Translations under genes and position numbers: made by a program
Part shown: piece after piece, positions 14,567 to 19,838 of the stretch
How the letters are laid out: every line of letters starts with the position of its first letter
Numbering within the stretch: the stretch's first letter is position 1
Source: an uncultured Blautia sp.
GTDB taxonomy: Bacteria; Bacillota; Clostridia; Lachnospirales; Lachnospiraceae
Assembly (NCBI RefSeq): GCF_937880195.1
Contig: NZ_CALFLA010000013.1
Span: forward strand, 1-19,838
DNA length: 19,838 bases
Reading direction: 5' to 3'
The notes under the pieces: model-generated
The model's database searches: none
The model's input: only the letters and a program-made list of their open reading frames with translations
Told to the model about the DNA's origin: nothing

Positions 14567-14638
14567 GTAAAAGCATACTCTGCCTGCATGAAAAAAAACA
14601 GAGCTGTGATAGCCAATTTTACACAAAACCAGAGGAGA

Positions 14639-16012
14639 TTATTTGTTTATGGATGACAATGATCTTCCTGTACCCTGACTCAGCCAGTCTGATTTCAGAT
14701 AAAAGATCAGGAATACGATGGAGCTTAAAGTCCAGGTAAGAGGGTACGCCCAGAAGATCACCTGGATGGAGGGAATCAGTTTTACAATAACAGTGATATA
14801 GGTCACACGTATGATGCACCAGCAGACCATCATTACAATCATAGGAATGATAGATTTTCCGGCTCCTCTTAGAAGACCTGCCAGACAGTGAGAGAAGGCC
14901 AGAAGAAAATAAAACAAGGTAACAGTATGTGCCTGCTGAACGCCAAAAGCAATTACTTCAGGATCACTGTTAAAAGCTGAGATCAGCACCGGGGAGGCCA
15001 AGTAAATAATGATTCCGATACACTCTGCCATAATAAGGCTGCACAGGATGCCGAACCGGGCTCCTTTTTTTGCCCTGTCATATTTTTTGGCGCCAAGATT
15101 CTGACTGATAAAAGTGGTCAGGGACATGGAAAAGCAGGTAATAGGAAGAAATCCAAATCCTTCTACTTTAGAGTAGGAGCCGCATCCGGCTACAGCCAGT
15201 TTGCCGAAGCTGTTGATGTTGGACTGAACAACTACATTTGCCAGAGAAATAATGGAATTTTGAAGTCCGGCCGGAAGCCCGTTGGAAACAATCTGGCGAA
15301 GCATATAAGGATCAAGCTGGATTTTTCTTAAGGATATCCGGTATTCCTCAGGGCTTTTTCTGGTCAGACGGTACAGACAGAGAAAAGCGCTGACAAACTG
15401 AGAGATAATGGTAGCGGCTGCTGCAGAACCGATTCCCATATGAAATACGCCTACGAAAAGAAGGTCAAGGCTGACATTAATCAGAGAGGAAAATATCAGG
15501 TAATAAAGGGGATGCTTGCTGTCGCCTACGGACTGCAGGATTCCTACAAAATTATTGTACAGTACAAAAGCCACTGATCCCAGAAAATAGATCCGAAAAT
15601 ATCGGACAGAGTTAGGAAGAACGTCAGGGGGCGTTTTCATAAGGATCAGGATTTTGGGAGCCAGAATAAGGCCAAGCACAGTAAGAAGGAGTCCTGATAT
15701 AAGGCCGAAGCCAATGGTTGTATGGATGGCTTTTTGAAGCTCCTTTTTCTGTCCTGCTCCGAAATATCTTGCAATGACTACCCCCGCGCCAATAGCAATT
15801 CCATTAAAAAATCCCACCAGAAGAAAGATAAGGCTTCCAGAAGAACTTACAGCGGCCAGGGCGTTGCTTCCAAGAAAATTTCCAACAATCAGAGAATCCG
15901 CAGTATTATAAAGCTGTTGGAAAAGATTTCCCAGGAAGATGGGAATGGCAAATGCTGTCATTTTTTTTGCAATAGATCCCTCTGTGAGAAGGGTGCTGGA
16001 AACGTTGCTCAT
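14639..16012 (-). CDS. MATE-family multidrug/cation efflux protein, first copy
   Basis: This is a 457-aa polytopic membrane protein with the two-fold MatE architecture of NorM/DinF-like exporters. The N-terminal AIPIFLGNLFQQLYNTADSLIVGNFLG segment (about residues 20-46) is the classic first MatE helix pair; the second repeat begins near LPAGLQNSIISLANVVVQSNINSFG (about 240-265). It exports cationic compounds using a Na+ or H+ gradient. The frame is open back to 16147, but the start is placed at the ATG at 16012 (MSNVSSTLL) because a consensus promoter occupies 16047-16075 and a GAGG ribosome site precedes this ATG by about 10 bases. The upstream residues do not resemble MATE protein. The MerR-type gene lies upstream on the same strand. 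The substrate is unknown. Confidence 0.9.
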   Translation of the reverse strand: MSNVSSTLLTEGSIAKKMTAFAIPIFLGNLFQQLYNTADSLIVGNFLGSNALAAVSSSGSLIFLLVGFFNGIAIGAGVVIARYFGAGQKKELQKAIHTTIGFGLISGLLLTVLGLILAPKILILMKTPPDVLPNSVRYFRIYFLGSVAFVLYNNFVGILQSVGDSKHPLYYLIFSSLINVSLDLLFVGVFHMGIGSAAAATIISQFVSAFLCLYRLTRKSPEEYRISLRKIQLDPYMLRQIVSNGLPAGLQNSIISLANVVVQSNINSFGKLAVAGCGSYSKVEGFGFLPITCFSMSLTTFISQNLGAKKYDRAKKGARFGILCSLIMAECIGIIIYLASPVLISAFNSDPEVIAFGVQQAHTVTLFYFLLAFSHCLAGLLRGAGKSIIPMIVMMVCWCIIRVTYITVIVKLIPSIQVIFWAYPLTWTLSSIVFLIFYLKSDWLSQGTGRSLSSINK

Positions 16013-16046
16013 AGGAAAAGACCTCGTAAATTCATAAACTAAAATA

Positions 16047-16075
16047 ATTATACGAAAGCTGTCAGAACTTGTCAA
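16047..16075 (-). promoter_or_regulatory. Consensus sigma-A promoter of the first MATE gene
   Basis: On the minus strand TTGACA (16070-16075) and TATAAT (16047-16052) are both perfect consensus hexamers separated by exactly 17 bp. The predicted transcription start is near 16040, about 28 bases before the ATG at 16012. No dyad overlaps it, so expression may be strong and constitutive. Confidence 0.85.
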
Positions 16076-16160
16076 GAAAGGCAAAAGTGCGGGCCTCCCT
16101 TGTTTTAGAAAGTGAAGAAACTCATACCTTTTTCTGAAAGCGGTCATACCGTTTTGTTCA

Positions 16161-16964
16161 TTATATAACCTGGATCATGATTTTGGTAACATAATCTTTT
16201 TCGTCAGTTATGGTAAAATCATTTAAGCCGATTTCATAGGCAAATCCTGTTAATTTTAATTTGTTGTTTTGTGTAAAAGAAAGAATTTTTTCATATGCAA
16301 GAGGAAGAGTATCCCAGGTTCCTCTGTGATAACAGCAGACATAATTCCCCATAGGCCGGAGAAAAATGTCTTTTGCAGGAGTCTGCTTTAGGGCCGGGGT
16401 GTAAATTCCGTCATATTTGGAAAAGTCATTTTTTATTACTTTTTCGGCTGAAATGATCCCGCCTACACCCATGCGGATCTGTTCAATATTCCAGTTGTTT
16501 TTCATATAAGAAAATACGCTGGAAACATCATTTTCATAAAAGTCATATGGAAGAACCAGAAGCTTTTCTTCTTTACATGCAGTTACTTCTATTTTAAATT
16601 CTTTTAATTCCTGGCAGATTTCGATCTGCTTTTTCTTTGTCTGGATGACATTCTTTATATTCTTAAGACGCTTTATCTGCTGGTCGATCTCTAATTCCTT
16701 TGTATTGGAAAGGGAGATAAATTTCTGCGGATCAGGGTTTTCGATATAATTCTTAATTTCTTCAATACTCATGTTCAGCTCTTTTAACATAAGGATGTAT
16801 TCAAAATCAATGCTTTGTGACAGATCGTAATATCGGTAGCCGTTTTCACCAATGGTATTGGGAGAAAACAGTCCGATGCTGTCATAATAATGAAGGGTTC
16901 TTTTATTGATATTATGTAGTTTGGCAAATTGAGCTGTTGTTAAATGAAAAGAATTTTTATTCAT
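16161..16964 (-). CDS. MerR-family regulator with GyrI-like ligand-binding domain
   Basis: This is a 267-aa BmrR-like regulator. Residues 7-75 are the MerR winged helix: LTTAQFAKLHNINKRTLHYYDSIGLFSP, then GENGYRYYDLSQ. A coiled-coil dimer helix follows (about 80-120, rich in Lys, Ile and Gln). The C-terminal region (about 122-267) fits the GyrI-like/AraC effector-binding fold that binds drug-like cations in BmrR: a GVGGIIS segment near 156-162 and a YCCYHRGTWDTLPLAYEKIL-like segment near 210-228. The start ATG at 16964 follows a GGGGG-type ribosome site. The gene is divergent from the second MATE gene, whose promoter has the 19-bp spacer that MerR proteins untwist. Activation of that pump on ligand binding is therefore a well-grounded inference. 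A candidate own promoter has TTGACT at 17029-17034 on the minus strand. Confidence 0.88.
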   Translation of the reverse strand: MNKNSFHLTTAQFAKLHNINKRTLHYYDSIGLFSPNTIGENGYRYYDLSQSIDFEYILMLKELNMSIEEIKNYIENPDPQKFISLSNTKELEIDQQIKRLKNIKNVIQTKKKQIEICQELKEFKIEVTACKEEKLLVLPYDFYENDVSSVFSYMKNNWNIEQIRMGVGGIISAEKVIKNDFSKYDGIYTPALKQTPAKDIFLRPMGNYVCCYHRGTWDTLPLAYEKILSFTQNNKLKLTGFAYEIGLNDFTITDEKDYVTKIMIQVI

Positions 16965-16978
16965 GTGAAATCCCCCTG

Positions 16979-17009
16979 TTGACTTTACACTTACTGTATA
17001 GTTTATGAT
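16979..17009 (+). promoter_or_regulatory. MerR-type promoter (19-bp spacer with dyad) of the second MATE gene
   Basis: TTGACT (16979-16984) and TATGAT (17004-17009) are separated by 19 bp, two more than RNA polymerase prefers. This is the signature of MerR-controlled promoters. A dyad covers the spacer: ACTTTACA (16982-16989) and TGTATAGT (16995-17002), matching at 7 of 8 positions with 5 bases between. The MerR gene starts 15 bp to the left in the opposite direction, so activation of the pump and self-repression could both work from this site. Confidence 0.82.
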
Positions 17010-17045
17010 ATATGAGAAATGATAAAAAAGTCAAGGAGAAAAAGA

Positions 17046-18377
17046 ATGGAAAACCAAAATATTTACAGGAAACCGATCACATTAAAAAATATTATGAAGT
17101 TTGCATTGCCCACCATTGCAATGTCTTTATTTATGTCTTTTTACACCATGGTAGACGGATTATTTGTTTCAAATCTGATCGGAACAGGCGCTTTGTCAGC
17201 AGTGAATCTGTCAGCGCCTATTATTTCTCTGGTAACGGCAATTTCCACTATGCTGGCAACTGGCGGAAGCGCTGTGATCATGAAAAAAGTAGGAGAAAAA
17301 AAGCAACAGGAGGCCAATGATGATTTTACATTTTTGATACTTGTGAATATTATCGTCGGCATGATCATGTGTGTGGTAGGATACGGATGTATGAAACTGA
17401 TTTTTTCTCAGATGAATGTGTCAGCAGAGGTCTTACATTATTCTCAGGATTATCTGGGACATTATCTTTTGTTTACCATTCCTATTTTACTGATGAATAA
17501 TTTTTCCCTTTATCTGATCGCTTCTGGAAAATCCTCCGTTTCTTTTATCTGCTCTGTGGCAGGAGGAATCGTTAATATTGTTTTGGATTACCTGTTTATT
17601 AAAATTGTGGGTATGGGAACAGCAGGAGCAGCAGTGGCAACAGGTCTGGGATATTCTGTGACTGCTGTTGTGGGCTTTGTGATTTTCTGCAACAAAAAGA
17701 ACCTTCTGCATTTTACAAAGCCAAGTGTTTGTTTTGACGTTCTGAAAAAGGCAGTTTCCAATGGATGTTCAGAAATGGCTACCGCCCTTGTGACTGGAAT
17801 CACAACATTGATGTTTAACTGGACTATGCTGAAATACGTAGGAGAAAACGGAATCGCCGCCATTACCATCATTATGTATGTTCTGATGTTTGTAAGTTCT
17901 CTGTTCAGCGGTTATTCTTATGGAGTTGCTCCTATGATCAGCTTTTATTATGGAGAACAAAATCATGAAAAGCTGAAAAAACTGATTCGGAAAAGTCTTA
18001 AGATAATTGGAGTAATATCAATTATTTCTTTAAGTACATCTTTGATTATTACAAGACCGCTGGTGAGTATTTTTGCAAGACCGGACGATCCTGTATTTGA
18101 TCTTGCAGTTACTGGAAACAGAATCTGCAGCATAGCCTTATTGTTTATTGGATTTAATATTTTTTCCAGTGGAATGTTTACTGCGTTGAATAATGGTATT
18201 GTTTCAGCAGTTCTTGCTTTTTCACGGTCTTTTGTGTTTATGGTAACATGTTTGCTTCTTTTGCCTTTATTGTTTGGGGTAACAGGTATATGGCTTGCCA
18301 CTCCGGCAGCGGAGCTATTAGCGGTTATACTGGCGGCTTTCATGTTTATAAAATACAGAAATAAATATGGATTTTAG
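17046..18377 (+). CDS. MATE-family efflux protein, second copy
   Basis: This is a 443-aa polytopic MATE exporter of normal length. The first MatE helix pair reads FALPTIAMSLFMSFYTMVDGLFVSNLIG (residues about 19-46), followed by ALSAVNLSAPI. The second repeat starts near SNGCSEMATALVTGITTLMFNW (about 236-260). It is clearly different from the other MATE gene in the window, so they are not a recent tandem duplication. The start is placed at ATG 17046 rather than 17019 because AAGGAG (17033-17038) lies 7 bases before it and the earlier ATG has no ribosome site. Its promoter is the MerR-type element at 16979-17009, so it is expected to be drug- or metabolite-inducible. The TAG stop (18375-18377) overlaps the ribosome site of the next, decayed gene, showing an operon. 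Confidence 0.9.
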   Translation: MENQNIYRKPITLKNIMKFALPTIAMSLFMSFYTMVDGLFVSNLIGTGALSAVNLSAPIISLVTAISTMLATGGSAVIMKKVGEKKQQEANDDFTFLILVNIIVGMIMCVVGYGCMKLIFSQMNVSAEVLHYSQDYLGHYLLFTIPILLMNNFSLYLIASGKSSVSFICSVAGGIVNIVLDYLFIKIVGMGTAGAAVATGLGYSVTAVVGFVIFCNKKNLLHFTKPSVCFDVLKKAVSNGCSEMATALVTGITTLMFNWTMLKYVGENGIAAITIIMYVLMFVSSLFSGYSYGVAPMISFYYGEQNHEKLKKLIRKSLKIIGVISIISLSTSLIITRPLVSIFARPDDPVFDLAVTGNRICSIALLFIGFNIFSSGMFTALNNGIVSAVLAFSRSFVFMVTCLLLLPLLFGVTGIWLATPAAELLAVILAAFMFIKYRNKYGF

Positions 18378-18385
18378 GAGAGATT

Positions 18386-18628
18386 ATGCAGGAGAGTATT
18401 TCACAGATTGAAAGGCAAAAAAGGTTTGTGATTCGTTTTTTATATTGGGGCATTATGATTGGAACCCTGCTTTTTCTTGGAAAATATTTAATTCCTGTTC
18501 TGTTTCCGTTTATGATTGCTTTTATTGTAGCAGGAATGTTGAATAAACCAATTCATTATATTTCAAAAAAACTAAAAATGAAAAGAAGAACTGCTTCGAG
18601 ATTCCATGGGGTATTATTCATATTATGA
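18386..18628 (+). pseudogene. AI-2E/YtvI-family membrane protein, N-terminal remnant
   Basis: This is the first about 72 residues of an AI-2E-family (PF01594, YtvI-like) transporter: a charged start, a hydrophobic span near 18-40 with GKYLIPVLFPFMIAFIVAG, then NKPIHYISKKLKMKRRTAS, the typical end of the first conserved block. The frame then runs into unrelated residues and stops at 18626-18628. A ribosome site AGGAG (18376-18380) is still intact 5 bases before the ATG, and the gene follows the MATE gene by 8 bp. The normal family length is about 350 aa. The matching C-terminal block follows immediately in another frame (to 18879), so this is one gene that lost its middle. It is not expected to be functional. 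Confidence 0.8.
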
Positions 18629-18879
18629 CTGGCAATTATAGTCTGGCAGCAGGTATTTTTCTCCTGTATCTTGCAATTACAGTGATCCGAAATATTGTAG
18701 AGCCAAAGCTGATAGGAAAGCAGATGGAGCTTCATCCTGTCGTAACGCTGGCCAGTATGCTGACAGGTTTAAGCTTTTTCGGCATATGGGGGCTTTTTGG
18801 ATTTCCCATTGGAATTTCTTTTTTAAAGAAGCTGAACCGGAATGGGACGGTACATATTTTTAAGCCCATACCAGAATAA
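18604..18879 (+). pseudogene. AI-2E/YtvI-family membrane protein, C-terminal remnant
   Basis: This is the last conserved block of the same AI-2E/YtvI-type gene, in a frame different from the N-terminal remnant. The block starts at PWGIIHIMTGNYSLA (from 18604), continues through AITVIRNIVEPKLIGKQM and LHPVVTLASMLTGLSFFG, and ends GFPIGISFLKKLNRNGTVHIF, all typical of the family's C-terminus. The first ATG in this frame is at 18625, overlapping the stop of the first remnant, with no ribosome site of its own. The join lies within roughly 18595-18603, so about 200 internal residues are missing. AI-2E is the historical family name; true members differ in function. Confidence 0.78.
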
Positions 18880-18903
18880 AAGTACAGTATTTCATTGCTT
18901 GCA

Positions 18904-18932
18904 TTACCACAGCAGAAGCGTTACCATATAAG
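18904..18932 (+). promoter_or_regulatory. Candidate promoter of the EamA transporter
   Basis: TTACCA (18904-18909, four of six consensus bases), a 17-bp spacer and TATAAG (18927-18932) lie between the decayed gene and the EamA start. GGGAGG follows at 18938-18943. No other element was seen in this 74-bp gap and no terminator was recognised. Confidence 0.35.
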
Positions 18933-18953
18933 AATCTGGGAGGTGCAGTAATT

Positions 18954-19814
18954 ATGTGGATGCTTTATGCTTTGGGATCCTCCTTTTTTGCAGGAATTAC
19001 GGCAATTCTGGCAAAGTGCGGGATCAAAAAAACGGATTCTGATGTGGCGACAGCGATCAGAACCATTATAGTGTTTCTATTTTCATGGCTGATGGTACTT
19101 ATTACAGGAAGCGGAAGCGGCATTACAAAGATCAGCGGAAAGACCTTTTTGTTTCTGGCGCTGTCAGGCCTTGCCACAGGCGCGTCCTGGCTGTGTTATT
19201 TTCACGCATTGCAGAAGGGGGATGTGAATAAAGTTGTCCCCATAGACAAATCCAGTACTGTTTTGACAATCCTTCTAGCGCTGATATTTCTGGGAGAGGG
19301 TCTGAGCTTGGAAAAAGCAGTCTGCGTAGTTCTGATCGGAGTGGGAACCATGCTGATGATCACCAGGAAGGAAACAGACAAAAAGGAAGAAAAGAAGGAA
19401 TGGCTGATCTATGCGGTACTGTCGGCAGTGTTTGCCAGTCTTACGGCTATTCTTGGAAAAATAGGAATCGAGGGAGTAGACTCAAACCTGGGAACAGCAA
19501 TCCGAACAACCGTAGTTCTTTTTATGGCATGGATGATGGTTGCCATAAAGGGAAAATTTGTGCAGATTAGAGATATCGAAAAGAAAGAACTGGGCTTTAT
19601 AGCCGTATCAGGCCTTGCCACAGGCGCGTCCTGGATGTGCTATTACAGAGCTCTTAAGGACGGTCCTGCAAGTGTGGTGGTGCCAATAGATAAACTGAGT
19701 ATTCTTGTGACTATTATTTTTTCCTGGGCAGTATTCCATGAAAAGCTGACCAGAAAAGCAGCGCTGGGATTGTGTTGTATTACTGCCGGAACCATATGGC
19801 TGGCGCTGCTCTGA
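18954..19814 (+). CDS. EamA/DMT-family transporter
   Basis: This is a 286-aa inner-membrane protein of the drug/metabolite transporter superfamily, with two EamA repeats and about ten membrane spans. Repeat 1 covers about residues 1-142 and repeat 2 about 147-286. They align visibly: AGITAILAKCGI with ASLTAILGKIGI, TAIRTIIVF with TAIRTTVVL, SGLATGASWLCYFHAL with SGLATGASWMCYYRAL, and VVPIDKSS with VVPIDKLS. A Lys/Glu-rich cytoplasmic linker (about 138-148) separates them. ATG 18954 has GGGAGG (18938-18943) 10 bases upstream. It exports or imports small metabolites; the substrate cannot be told. The gene stands apart from the operon to its left, with its own weak promoter, and ends 24 bp before the window edge. 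Confidence 0.9.
   Translation: MWMLYALGSSFFAGITAILAKCGIKKTDSDVATAIRTIIVFLFSWLMVLITGSGSGITKISGKTFLFLALSGLATGASWLCYFHALQKGDVNKVVPIDKSSTVLTILLALIFLGEGLSLEKAVCVVLIGVGTMLMITRKETDKKEEKKEWLIYAVLSAVFASLTAILGKIGIEGVDSNLGTAIRTTVVLFMAWMMVAIKGKFVQIRDIEKKELGFIAVSGLATGASWMCYYRALKDGPASVVVPIDKLSILVTIIFSWAVFHEKLTRKAALGLCCITAGTIWLALL
19164..19634 (+). repeat. Exact 27-bp direct repeat inside the EamA gene
   Basis: The 27 bases at 19164-19190 recur without a mismatch at 19608-19634, in the same frame. They encode the SGLATGASW stretch of each EamA half. The flanking codons differ at nucleotide level, for example CTG TGT versus ATG TGC just after. The units mark the internal duplication of the family, but exact identity over 27 bp is more than protein conservation requires. 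Confidence 0.9.
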
Positions 19815-19838
19815 TGAAAAAATCTATATAAAAATAAA

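Noticed and set aside
14581..14638. Terminator for the first MATE gene (T-tract on the minus strand near 14591-14598)
   Set aside because: An eight-T run is present, but the only stem before it is about 4 bp, too weak to call.
16013..16147. 45-residue N-terminal extension of the first MATE protein
   Set aside because: It contains the consensus promoter (16047-16075), and the extra residues do not look like a MATE N-terminus. The start at 16012 has a ribosome site.

Overview
The window is about 20 kb of low-to-medium GC DNA with strong AGGAGG-type ribosome binding sites, sigma-A type promoters, rho-independent terminators, densely packed genes and families typical of gut Clostridia. A Lachnospiraceae-like Firmicute is the best guess. 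This rests on style and gene families only, because no phylogenetic marker is present. No rRNA, tRNA, CRISPR array, insertion sequence or phage gene was seen.

Layout. (1) 1-3540: the tail of a sensor histidine kinase, then a MacB/FtsX-type ABC exporter (ATPase plus a large permease). A repeated TCTGTGAYAT motif lies upstream of the ATPase. The permease reading frame is broken by one in-frame TAG at 2410. (2) 3551-9190: a TetR-family repressor divergent from an MMPL/RND-type transporter and a secreted heptad-repeat protein. Three near-identical operator-like sites lie in the divergent promoter region, and a clear terminator follows. (3) 9191-14501: a possible catabolic locus with a GPH-type sugar/cation symporter, a uroporphyrinogen-decarboxylase (URO-D) superfamily enzyme, a PucR/CdaR-type regulator and, convergent to it, a second URO-D paralogue. 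(4) 14639-18879: a MATE exporter with a near-perfect sigma-A promoter, then a MerR-family regulator divergent from a second MATE exporter. The promoter between them has the 19-bp spacer and dyad typical of MerR control. A decayed AI-2E/YtvI-type membrane protein follows. (5) 18954-19814: a DMT/EamA transporter with a visible internal duplication.

The window is largely an array of membrane exporters, most with a local regulator (two-component/ABC, TetR/RND, MerR/MATE). The exception is the GPH/URO-D/PucR block, whose substrate cannot be read from the sequence. It is the part most likely to hold an undescribed pathway: two paralogous URO-D enzymes share an HHDDWGS motif and a His-x-Asp...Cys pattern where methylcobamide-type members usually show His-x-Cys...Cys, and no corrinoid protein gene is present. 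Two genes are visibly damaged (the FtsX permease by a nonsense codon, the AI-2E protein by an internal deletion plus frame change).
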